Notes under the pieces: model-generated | What the model was told of the DNA's origin: nothing | Databases searched by the model: none | The model's input: only the letters and a program-made list of their open reading frames with translations | Shown: positions 1-12,100 of the stretch, piece after piece | Layout of the letters: each line of letters starts with the position of its first letter | Position numbering within the stretch: position 1 is the first letter of the stretch | Assembly (NCBI GenBank): GCA_013076295.1 | Contig: RQOL01000532.1 | Span: 2,232,001-2,296,000 of the forward strand | Source: Sanderia malayensis | Lineage: Eukaryota > Cnidaria > Scyphozoa > Semaeostomeae > Pelagiidae | Length of the DNA stretch: 64,000 nt | Reading direction: 5' to 3' | Position numbers and translations under genes: made by a program

Positions 1-520
1 AGATAAATGGATGTGTAGATGGATATATTAATGGACTAGTGGATGGATGGATCCATTTGTGGATTAATGGGCGGATAGATAGATGATGAATTGATGGATG
101 TGTGAATAGATGAATGGATTAACTAGAATTAATGGATGTATAGATGGATAGATTAATGGATGTGTAGATGGATATGTTAATGGGCTGGTGGATGGATGGA
201 TCCATTTGTGGATTAATGGGCGGATAGATAGATGATGAATTGATGGATGTGTGAACAGATGAATGGATGAATTAATGGATGTATAGATGGATAGATTAAT
301 GGATGTGTGGACAGATAGATGAATGAATGCGAAGATGGATATATTAATGGACTAGTGGATGGATGGATCCATTGATGGAGTAATGGGTGGATAGATAGAT
401 GGATGTGTGAATAGATGAATAGATGATTTAATGGATATGTAGATAGATAGATTAATGGATTAATGGATGGATGGATGGATGGATGGATGAACCAATGGAT
501 GAATAATTGGATGGATTATT
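1..520. repeat. ATGG/GATG-rich minisatellite
   Basis: The sequence is dominated by tggatgga, agatagat and taatgga words, ending in a pure run of ATGG near 465-490. On top of this a longer unit recurs: the stretch with ggactagtgg, ggatggatggatcc and taatggg appears near 33, 183 and 349, so units of about 150-166 bp have been duplicated. No coding signal is seen. Confidence 0.9.
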
Positions 521-545
521 AGAAGGACTTAAACATTACATGGGT

Positions 546-1727
546 TACACGCCAGCTGTACCTGATTAAAAATAATTGAAAATGGCGACTTCAATTAGAG
601 CAATCGTTCTTCCACTTCATTGTCAGTTGAAAGGTGATGTTAATATCAACCGATATATGGACATAGTTGATTTGTTTAGCAACGAGAGTAACCTCGATCA
701 AAATTTAAATTAATTTGCGTTTTTGTTTGTGCTTCTAAAGTCAGATATGCAATAGAAATTTATATTTTTCGTCTTAGGTTTTCGTCTTCAGCGACGGAGT
801 ATTTAATCAGTCAAAAATAGAATTAACATGTGAGTACATTTCCCTTCTCATCAAGTTTAGAAATCATTGAAACCTTTTGTTTATAAATGCTGTCTTTTGC
901 AACGAACTTAGTCGATTCAGGACAAAAACAATTCTTGTAAACAACGTTTGTTAACTCAGAAACATCTGTTTGAATCCACTCTTTAGAGGTATTTGCTATT
1001 ACTTATTTCTCTTATTGCTATGGATATAAACAACACAGCATCAAACGAATTAGACCGACTGGTATTCAGTGAAGCTTCGAAACCCGGACAGCGAGCTGAG
1101 CTTCATATGCCTTGTTGAAAGGGTTCTTAAACGTAACTCTTAATTTAATGGACAATTTCAGATCCGTTTGAGATTTGTTTAAGATGTGATTATCGTATTA
1201 TTATTACAAATTGTTAATCTGTCGAGGTCATGACAACCTTTTCCGAATCCAAACCGTAATTTGAATCATCAATTTAGCAACCTTCTGGGTGCAGCTTGAA
1301 CTTATTCAATATCAATTTGAATATGAATCTGAATGTGATTTTGAATATCAATCTGCATGTAAATCTGATGTCATTGGTTGTTTGATGACCATCTGCTACA
1401 AACCACACAGGACGTGTAAAAGTCAATACTGCTACTACAAACCACTGGCAGCTATTGCATTGCTTGAATACCGTCACGCCCTCTCTTTCATACGAGGCCG
1501 CGCAACTGAGGCTGCTGGCCCTCCCACTATAAATTCACTTGCTTCCCGTTATTTTGCTACTCAGTTGGAGGTTTGTAGTGGTAGTAACAGAGCCATACAA
1601 CGATCACAAAGCGTGCAGAGGAAGCCCACTTCAATTGACAGACACCCACGCTCAATACACTTAATACATCTTCGTTGTTTGTTCATCATATCATCAAAAA
1701 TCATATCATCAAAAATACAGACGTGCA
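546..1727. other. Upstream non-coding stretch
   Basis: No convincing exon is seen here. The longest open frame (1289-1786) has no ATG at its start, low-complexity composition at its head and no recognisable domain. The 3' part probably contains the promoter and 5' UTR of the ShKT gene that starts at 1728. Nothing else stands out. Confidence 0.4.
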
Positions 1728-4700
1728 ATGAAGATCTCAAGTTTTATCATCTGCTTCATAATTCCGATTTGCAGTGCCCTTTATAGCAGAGGTACAGTCA
1801 ACAATTCGTACAAAGGTATGATCGATTTTTTTCTCCAATATTCATTTTATATTTTTCCTATATATATAGCTATGTTCGTATTAATATATGTTGTCGTAAG
1901 CAATGGAATGACGATGTAGAAAGCCTTAAATAAAACATGAAGTAGTTCAATCAGGAATTCGTTGCGAATAAATTGTAGCCACTATGAAACAGTTATCAAG
2001 AACGCAGATGTTGTGTTTGTTATACTGGAAAGATCGTTAAACGAGAGGGGATCGTTATATAACGAGAATCTATTGTCTTCACTCGTAGTTTTATGCCAGC
2101 TTGATTTGAACACGAGTTTGATGCTTTGTGCCTTTGATTTTCAGGAAAATGTTTAGACAAGCGACCCGACTGTGTCGCTTTGAAGAGGTCTGGCATGTGT
2201 GCTGCTCGGCCAGTTATCATGAGAAAAGTTTGCCAAGAAACATGCAAATTCTGTTGTACGTATTATCATTATTTAACATCTAATAAAATGTGTGATTGCG
2301 CTAATAAAGTGCATTGCGTAATGAAATAGGTAATAAGTACTCCCACTCCACTTTTCTTTATGTCTAAGTAAGATATTTACTTTCTGTAATTAGCATTTTA
2401 ACTTGTACTGTCGCAATTAGCACTTTAACTTTTACTGTCGTAACTACTGCAATTAAGTCACCTTCATTCTAAATCTCTTTTATTCTTTAATTTCTAAATC
2501 TCTTTCCTCTCATTCTTTTAATTATAAGTCTCTCACCCTCGAGCTTCCTCTCAGCCCACCTCAACCCACAATCAATGTTCTAATATCCAGCAGTTCGTTT
2601 CATTTTAAAATTCTTTTCTCGCTTTTTGAATTTTCGTGTGTTTTTTTCAGCAAATAAATGCTTCGACACGAGAAAAGACTGTGTTTATCTTCGCAGCCTT
2701 GGCTACTGCAAATATCACTCACAGGGAATGAGCAGATCGTGCCCCAAGACCTGTCGGTTCTGCGGTAAATATCTCAAAACTTTGTCACATTTTAAAATGC
2801 TATTGAACAGTTGAACACATGAACCATTGATCACCCAGAAATGTGTTCGAGTCACCAAGGTTCGAGTTATCGAGAGTCGAACCGAAGGAGGTATAAATCA
2901 AGCTAACTTCGGGTTCAAATTATCGACGTTTATCCGAATCGATAAAAATTGATAATTGTATCATTTTTAGATAAGAACAAGCCAAATAAACCTACCCCAA
3001 AACCAACAACTGCACCGAAACCAACGCAGAGAGTGACGGAGAAAAAACCTCAACCAAAACTACGTATGTTTTTATCACAATATTTACTTTTTGTTTGACT
3101 CCAATCTGAAATATCATCGATTATTCTGAATTTTGATATTCTTTGACCTTTGTGAGCAGACATGTTGTAATGGCTGTTTGTCATACGTCCATCACTTTCT
3201 GACATTCGTGTTTGACAATGAAATTGATCATTATTTAGTTCCAGCTAATGATTCAAACATCTAAGTTATCATCTTAATTTTTTATCCAACGCAGAATACT
3301 GCAAAGATAACCTCATATCGGCGCAATGCCAATACTACAAGCGGATCGGGTGGTGTGGTAGACATAACATGAAGTACTACTGTAGAAAGACATGCGTTTG
3401 TGGTAAGTTGATAAAGCGTGGAAACTGTACACCCCAGGGTCTACAGACTATAAATGACTTCTCAATGTCTCTAATTGAAAGATAGCTTTTTCATATCAAA
3501 ACTATATTGTTATTACTAAATTAGTTGGTATTTCCGGGCGTGATAACATTGAAAGAAAAAGATGTGTTTACCAATACGCGATTTTTCTAACGTTCCAAGG
3601 CGTGGTCTATTTATCAAGTGTTTTTGCCTTCAATCCATTCAACTTGATATTTCTTTCAAAGAAGTATCTCTTCCGAGACATCCTGCTTTAAGGTCCCCTG
3701 GCCACCGATTGTATAGTTGTCCATGCTAAAATAGCATGTTGTATTTGGCTAGTTGCTCAGTTGTAGGGAAATGCTTTGCTTGAGGCAATATATACATCTA
3801 TATATATGTGAGCATACTAAATCTGCATGCAACTCCAATCCTAATCGGTATGTCGGAGCCTTTGAGTATTAGTGCAGTAAACGACAATGCTGCAAAATGC
3901 CTGATCAGCAAGAATCTAAGCCGATATCACAAATGAGTTTGTTCAGAGGTCAAGCCTCTTTGAATCAATAATTTCAACTTCCTAAAAACAACAAGGGTTC
4001 TAGAATCAATATCCTTGTGTCTTATCGTAAGACAAATTAAGGTACTTGTCTGGACGTCAAAAATCGTTAGTGCAATATTTTTTCGTCAATGGGCTCTTTG
4101 TGCGGTTTTATGAACCTTTTTTTATCGAATTTTGTTTTTCAGAGCACAAGCCCAAGTCTCCAAGTTGCCAATCAACACCATATGGTTGCTGTCATGATAA
4201 AAAAACCATAAAATTATCTCAATCTGGACTTGGGTGTCCTAGTAAGTTCATGAATTATCAATTTCAGTTTATCCTTGATCCTTATTTGCATAATTAAATC
4301 GAAAAAGAGGCTGTGGATTGGATGGGAACGAGGGAGGAGTGACCCTAGGGTAATGAAAACAATAGAATAGGTGGGTAGCAGAGAATACTAATTGGGGGAT
4401 AGTTGAAGATGAAGGGGGGAGATTGGGGGTGAGGAGTAGATACTCGATAGCAAAGATAAATAATGTAATGAGGGGATAGAAGGGTAATGTCGATATAAAA
4501 TTTGGTCAAAATTGAGAATGAGGGTAGAGTTCCTTGCTCCATTTCTGTCTAAATATTGATAACGAATAAGATGTTTTTTTCGCTTTTCAGCTTGTTTGGA
4601 TGACCCCAGGTATCATACATTATGCAGAAGATTTCGTTCAGATTGTCACGGTAAAGGTGGCTTTGCCAAGAGCATAAGAAAATACTGCTTCAAGACTTGC

Positions 4701-5297
4701 GAACTCTGCTGTAAGTAACAGTATACCTATTTTCATATCAGCTTTTTCTTTTTCACTCGCCACACATACTGATATTATTATTATTTTTTCTACCTTTGTT
4801 TCTACTTTCCACATATAACGCTTAATTTTCTTCACGTTATTAATATAGTGTTTAATCCTACGTTTAATTTCATCAACAATAGTTTTAATTATCATTTAAT
4901 TTCATTTCATACATTCTTGTTTCTTTCATTCCATTATTCTTCCATGCTCTTTCTTTATTTGTTATCATTTACCGCTGCTTTTAGCTGCTTCTCAGTTTCT
5001 CAAAGGGGCAGCAGAGACGTAAAAATAATATTATTTTTGCCATCTGCTGTTTCTTTTCCTTTCTCCGTCTCCTGTTCGCAATTTTTCTCTTGTCCAAACA
5101 ACTTTGCAAGTTTTACTTCGAAGATTTTCCCACGGCTTTGCGAATCAATGGTATTTTACCAAGTCCTCTGATATCGATTCTTATTCATAACAAGAAAAGT
5201 TTCTCATGTCATGAACAGGGGCGTGTTATGAAATTTATTATGATGCTTGGAAAGACAAATACAAACATATTCACGATTTATTTATTATTTTTCAGGA
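1728..5297 (+). CDS. Secreted multi-ShKT-domain protein
   Basis: Coding exons read as 1728-1815, 2145-2255, 2651-2764, 2971-3063, 3295-3402, 4143-4241 and 4591-4710, with the stop codon probably formed across the last junction (T at 4710 plus GA at 5296-5297). This gives about 244 residues. Exon 1 encodes a hydrophobic signal peptide (MKISSFIICFI...). Exons 2, 3, 5 and 7 each encode one six-cysteine ShKT module; exon 4 is a Lys/Pro/Thr linker; exon 6 has the TPYGCC...GCP pattern of a papilin-type cysteine module. All internal exons start and end in phase 1. ShKT modules occur in many secreted animal proteins (proteases, matrix proteins, some venom peptides). The module in exon 5 has a Met-Lys-Tyr just before its CRKTC, recalling the Lys-Tyr pair of channel-blocking family members. 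I would not call it a toxin on that basis. The 3' end is the least certain part: read-through of the last donor would instead stop at 4718. Confidence 0.82.
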
Positions 5298-5299
5298 TC

Positions 5300-6136
5300 A
5301 ACATATAATCTCATAAAGTTAAGAACATCAAGATAATGTAACAGAATCATGTTATCTTGATAATCCTGGTTAATAATCTTACACCATCAAACTTTTTCTG
5401 AATTATTATCAAATACAAAACATTACTACATTTTTCTATAACATTTCACTGATTATGCTAATATTTAATTTTTAATTAAGCTTTCCTTAGCAATAAGATT
5501 GTAAAAATTCGTCATCACCATTTAGCGTATTATAATCCTTATGTAGTTCTTTGATGGTAATTTTTATTTGCTAATGTATTCGTATATTTATTCTATAGGT
5601 TCTTTTGCTTTAAATTTTATCCATAAATAATATATATTATTCTCATTTAGTCATGCAACATTAAATATAAGAGAGAAAAAGATAATATAATTCATAGAGA
5701 ATTATTTGGATATTTTTAAAATGTATATCTTCTGCTAGGAATCCATCAATAAAGTTCCATCGCGAAGGACCAGAAGTCCTCAACTTCAATTCAGTTCAAT
5801 TTCACAATGACCATAGCAACATCAGAAGCAAATTGTAATGTGCAGCGCGTAACAGGCGTGGGTTGAACACTGATTGAATCAATTGTCAATGTGCTGAAAA
5901 TTTCATACGCGCTGTATATTCTACAGTTTGCATGTTGACGAGATGTTTTTCACTAGATGAGGAATATTTATTTTTGCGAAATGGATGTAACACTAGTAGT
6001 TAAGCATGTTATTTATATTTCCTCATGGAGTTGAGTTATTTTTATTGCAAAATTCTCAAGAATATCTGAGTGAGAAGGATTTGTTTTGAAGATAGATTGA
6101 GTTGCTGGACAACAACACGAATTACTTCCTTTCAAA
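5300..6136. other. Intergenic region and promoter of the EF-hand gene
   Basis: AT-rich sequence with no coding signal. The 3' end runs directly into the start codon of the large gene in the context caaaATGGCGGGCG, which matches a YY1-type core (CAAAATGGCGG) overlapping the initiator ATG. No TATA box is obvious in the last 100 bases. Confidence 0.45.
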
Positions 6137-9100
6137 ATGGCGGGCGAAATTGAAGACTTGGAGCTGCTTTTCGAGATTTTAGATACTGACTACAAAGGGT
6201 ATTTGACACAGAAAGAGATCCAGCTTTTTGAGGAAAGTACATTTTTTGAATCTCTTGATTCTGATCAAATTGATGCTGCACTTTATCACATTTCCGGGAA
6301 AGAAACTAATAAAGTTTGCGAGAAAAATAAATTCAGAAGCTTATTGATTGAACTCGAACGACGTCGCAACCTTGAAAATCAAATAAAATGGGATTTCAAC
6401 GCATTGGATGGAAATTGCGATGGCAGAATTTCTTTGCAATCGGCTTTATTTTTATTCAAATCCGTCCATGTTGATAAATTTTCAGTGTATCTGTGGAATA
6501 GTTTTTTGAGCACACGACCAAGGCCCGAGGAAGAAGTCTCATTTCATGAAATCAAAATGTTTCTATGCAATATACCACAGCATATATCCGTCAATGAGGA
6601 TGAATATGATGAATATAGCAACCAAGTCAAACAAAATCAAATTGAAAGAGATTATAATATGCATCAGAGTTTTGTAGCTTGGCAGGTAATAAATATTTGC
6701 AAATGCTGTCTTGTTAAAGGGTAGACTTTTCAAATTAGGGTTGACGGTCAAATTAGGGATTATGTGGAGAACTTTTTAAAAGGAATCACGAGGTGTGGTC
6801 GCATTGCTTCGATTAGTCTAGCTATTCAGTGGACCCTTTGTGCTTAGCGCATAAGCCAATACCTTACAAAGATAGTAAGCGTATTTGCCTATCAATCAAG
6901 CAATCAAACCCTTTAGTTGATTGATACACCCTTACTCAGTATGGACCATAATTTCTTAATATCCAACACATTTTTGAGTTCCTCTTTTTGTCACTTTATC
7001 CTATCAGAATATTCTCTATAAAAGGCTGACAATGACGTCTAGAGTTAAATAAGATAAATAGTTGACTCAAATTGGGGAAGGAGTTCTAATTAAATTCAAG
7101 GTTTCGGTAAGGTTTAATTTCAATGCCCGTACTGTTAGTTAAAGCCATACCGAACTTGTTTTCATTGACTTTTGTGGAGTCCTGGACATTGGCAATGGTT
7201 GGTCTCAGAAAAGATTTGTTTGTTCCCAGGAGAATGATGGAGAAGTTGCGAAGAAAGAACGAGAAAAACAATTCAGGACAGCTAGACTGAAGAATTCTGC
7301 TGATCACTTGATTGACAGGTTGGAAGAAGTTGGGTTGCAGGCGCTGCTTGAAGAAGATGATGGATTGCATGGAAGAATGTCAGAAAGGCCAGTTGAAAGA
7401 GTCAATGCAACTGACTTGCTGAATGCTTTGAAAGACAAGTAAGTTTGTTTTCATCAGCTACAAAAGTTAGCACTTTTTCAAGGCTTTACGATTTTCTGTG
7501 GCCAAAGCTAAAACACAAATGGCTATAACAGAGCTCCAAATTTGTAGAGGAACACAAGCAAATTGTAAGAGGAACATAACCAATCTTTGAATTCAGCAAC
7601 ATGCACAGAATTACTACAAAAGTGGACACAATATCTTGGTACACTTAGACAAATGCAAAAAGGCTATCAACCACAAAACCTCAACCCTCATTCTCCTAAA
7701 ACAATGTCACTTTCTCAGTCACACCCTTGTGATTATTTTGTAAAAGGAATTTTGTCAATATCGTATACAACTGTTTCTAGAGACAACATTGTTTTGTGGA
7801 AGAGGTAAATGAGGGGTGCGTACAAAGCTTGTAAAAGTCATAAGTGTCCCGGAACTTTTACCACCCATTTCAGGCAATAATCTAAGGAATTTTCATCACG
7901 GCACAAAATAATACACTTCACCCCATTCATTAACTACATTGGAGTCCCAATATAACGAACCCCGGATATAACAAACTCTCATTTTAGGGAAGTAAATTTC
8001 AGGTCCCTTCTTCATAATGCCACCCATTTCGTGTACATAGTAGTAACTAGTGACTAGATAAGCGTGGTTATGTTCCAAGGTAGCCTACATCATGTAACAA
8101 TCTTTGTTTCGGGTGATTGGTAATTAGAATCTGTGATAATAATGGTAATCATGTTTTTCCATCAGGTATGATTTGATAAGAGATCATTTGTTGCTGGAAA
8201 TGCTTAAACTTCACATTGGAGAGGGGATGATGGCAGCATGGTCAAAGAAAGAGCAAAACGAAAGACTCTTCCAGGTGAAGATAAAAGAAGAGAATCTTCG
8301 CAAAGATGGAAGAAGTGAAGAAATGGTTAATTTGTTACCAGGAACAAAGAACAAATGCAAATACACTCTGTTATGGTTGATGGGTGAAAGTATGTCTGAA
8401 TTAAGGGAGAAGGATTTGAGAATCAAAGATAAGATGAAAGAAAGTGGTAAGCTGTAATATTTTCAAATCTTAAATTGTTCTGGTGATATTAAACCCTTAA
8501 ACCATTGTGAGTTGCATATTGGTCCACAAAGCGCAGTAGCATAATTTTCAGTGCTGCGCAGGAGCGTGCATGACGTAATGGTACGATGGATGGTTGGGTG
8601 AGACGTCATGGAAGGTACCTGGATAATGATAGGACCTGCGGAGGAGCTGCAGTCCCTAAAGGTGGTCAGCATGCGCAGTAGCCTATTACTGCTTGCTGCG
8701 CAGGAGCGTACATGACGTAATGGAACGATGGATGGTTGGGCCAGACGTCATGGAAGGTAACTGGATAATGATAGGACCCGCGGAGGAGCTGCAGTCCCCA
8801 AAGGTGGTCAGCATGCGCAGTAGCCTATTACTACCTGCTGCGCAGGAGCGTACATGACGTAATGGAACGATGGATGGTTGGGCCAGACGTCATGGAAGGT
8901 ACCTGGATGATAAAAGGACCCGCGGAGGAGCTGCAGTCCCTAAATGTGGTCAGCACGCGCAGTAGCCTATTACTGCCTGCTGCGCAGGAGCGTACATGAC
9001 GTAATGGAACGATGGATGGTTGGGCCAGACGTCATGGAAGGTACCTGGATGATAAAAGGACCCGCGGAGGAGCTGCAGTCCCTAAAAGTGGTCAGCATGC

Positions 9101-12100
9101 GCAGTAGCCTATTACTGCTTGCTGCGCAGGAGCGTACATGGCGCAATGGTACGATGGATGGTTGGGTCAGACGTCATGGAAGGTACCTGGATGATAAAAG
9201 GACCCGCGGAGGAGCTGCAGTCCCTAAAGGTGGTCAGCATGCGCAGTAGCCTATTACTGCCTGCTGCGCAGGAGCGTTTATGACGCAATGGTACGATGGA
9301 TGGTTGGGTCAGACGTCATGGAAGGTACCTGGATGATAATAGGTTCCGCGGAGGAGCTGCAGCCCTAAAGGTGGTCAGCATGCGCAGTAGCCTATTACTG
9401 CCTGCTGCGCAGGAGCGTGCATGACGTAATGGTACAATGGATGGTTGGGTCAGACGTCATGGAAGGTACCTGGATGATAATAGGTTCCGCGGAGGAGCTG
9501 CAGTCCCTAAAGGTGGTCAGCATGCGCAGAAGCTTATTACTGTCTGCTGCGCAGGAGCGTGCATGACGTAATGTCAGGATGGATGGTTGGGTCAGACGTC
9601 ATGGAAGGTACCTGGATGATAATAGGTTCCGCGGAGGAGCTGCAGCCCTAAAGGTGGTCAGCATGCGCAGTAGCCTATTACTGCCTGCTGCGCAGGAGCG
9701 TGCATGACGTAATGGTACAATGGATGGTTGGGTCAGACGTCATGGAAGGTACCTGGATGATAATAGGTTCCGCGGAGGAGCTGCAGCCCTAAAGGTGGTC
9801 AGCATGCGCAGTAGCCTATTACTGCCTGCTGCGCAGGGGCGTGCATGACGTAATGGTACAATGGATGGTTGGGTCAGACGTCATGGAAGGTACCTGGATG
9901 ATAATAGGTTCCGCGGAGGAGCTGCAGCCCTAAAGGTGGTCAGCATGCGCAGTAGCCTATTACTGCCTGCTGCGCAGGAGCGTGCATGACGTAATGGTAC
10001 AATGGATGGTTGGGTCAGACGTCATGGGAGGTACCTGGATGATAATAGGTTCCGCGGAGGAGCTGCAGTCCCTAAAGGTGGTCAGCATGCGCAGAAGCTT
10101 ATTACTGTCTGCTGCGCAGGAGCGTGCATGACGTAATGTCAGGATGGATGGTTGGGTCAGACGTCATGGAAGGTACCTGGATGATAATAGAATCCGCGGA
10201 GGAGCTGCAGTCCCAAAAGGTGGTCAGCATGCGCAGTAGCATATTACTGCCTTCTGCGCAGGAGCGTGCATGACGTAATGGCAGGATGGATGGTTGGGTC
10301 AGACGTCATGGAAGGTACCTGGATGATAATAGGTTCCGCGGAGGAGCTGCAGTCCCTAAAGGTGGTCAGCATGCGCAGTAGCATATTACTGCCTGCTGCG
10401 CAGGAGCGTGCATGACGTAATGGCAGGATGGATGGTTGGGTCAGACGTCATGTAAAGGTACCTGGATGATAATAGGATCCGCGGAGGAGCTGCAGTCCCA
10501 AAAGGTGGTCAGCATGCGCAGTAGCATATTACTGCCTTCTGCGCAGGAGCGTGCATGACGTAATGGCAGGATGGATGGTTGGGTCAGACGTCATGGAAGG
10601 TACCTGGATGATAATAGGTTCCGCGGAGGAGCTGCAGTCCCTAAAGGTGGTCAGCATGCGCAGTAGCATATTACTGCCTGCTGCGCAGGAGCGTGCATGA
10701 CGTAATGGCAGGATGGATGGTTGGGTCAGACGTCATGGAAGGTACCTGGATGATAATAGGATCCGCGGAGGAGCTGCAGTCCCTAAAGGTGGTCAGCATG
10801 CGCAGTAGCCTTTTACTGCCAGCTGCGCAGGAGTATGCATGACGTAATGGTACGATGGATGGTTGGGTCAGACGTCATGGAAGATATGTGTGACTGGATA
10901 GCCCAATGGTATGGCGTCTGCGTTAGAGGCAGAAGGTCGTGGGTTCGAGTCCAACCTAGTCACCGGCCCGTTCAATATGTTGTGGTGTTTGTTTTTTGTT
11001 TCTTTATTATTTTATATTTTATTATTTTATTTTTCTATTCTTTTATTCTTTTATTTTTTATTTTTTATTTGTTTAAATGGGTATATGAGCTCAAAGCAAC
11101 ATTTTTTGTTACTGTCAACATTAATTTTAAATTTCTTGCAGCACGAGGCTTACTACAATTCTAGCAGTTCTCGCACGACATACCCTTCATGAAATATGCT
11201 CACACTTTTTTAAATAAGTCCACATTTTATTTTTAGTTCCTATTGAGCTTCCATTGTGACTAATATCATTGAATGTTTTCACCGCTAGGTATGGAACGTG
11301 AAGATGTTTTGGAAGAATTTGACAAGAAGGTCGCATTTGACGAGCAACAATCAATAACAACTGACGAACTTCTTCTTTTATTGAACCATCGATTGATTTC
11401 AGAGAAAGAAATAGTATCAAACAGATTGCAAGGAGTAGATGACTATGCAACAATGAGTGTTTCAGAAAGGGAACAGTTGTTTTGTTTACTTTACATGATG
11501 CAACTTCGCGCATTGAACGAACAGAGCTTTGAGAGTGCGTCACTAGCTGTTGGCCTAACCGAACGACTTGGACAAGGTCATCGTGAATTGTAAGTTTGTA
11601 CACCTTTGTATGTTTTAATGTTTTACTTTTACATCAACCGTTCTATTTTTTAGCGTGGTTTTCAAAATCGAGAAGATTTCTGTAGAATTTTCTTCTCGTT
11701 TCACCATGGTCTGATGATTGTTTTCACTCTAAATTGCTATCTTAAAGTCTGTAAGTCTGTTCCATTCCCATGTCAGTACCCAAAGGAAAAGTTTTTCTAA
11801 TTTTGATAGTTGTTAACCACTCGATAAACTATGAAACATTACATCAAAGGACAGGATCTTTTTAAATTGAAGGCTGTCCTTATTATGTAGCTTTGCGCTA
11901 TGTTAACTGTTTTTTTATTTTTGATTTTCAAGAAGCAACAAAGATCGAAAAAGACAAGAGCAACTGGCAATGAAACGTCTTTTGCTGCAGAAGGGTAATA
12001 AGAGTATCATCAGTGACAAAGACTGGTTCACTCCAATAGCAGATAAGCGCAAGCAAGTACAGGGAAGAATTGATAAGCAAATGCAAGTGGTTCAGAATAT

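Noticed and set aside
1289..1786. 165-codon open frame overlapping the ShKT first exon
   Set aside because: No ATG at its start, no domain, and it is out of frame with the signal peptide exon, which is supported by splice phase and by the following modules.
8944..9249. Open frame inside the intron-3 satellite
   Set aside because: It follows the monomer period exactly and exists only because 141 is divisible by three; it lies within a well-supported intron.
10890..10964. Functional tRNA for a UAG-reading anticodon
   Set aside because: Body and anticodon disagree, the T stem has a mismatch, and it sits at the edge of a satellite; a pseudogene or SINE head is more likely.
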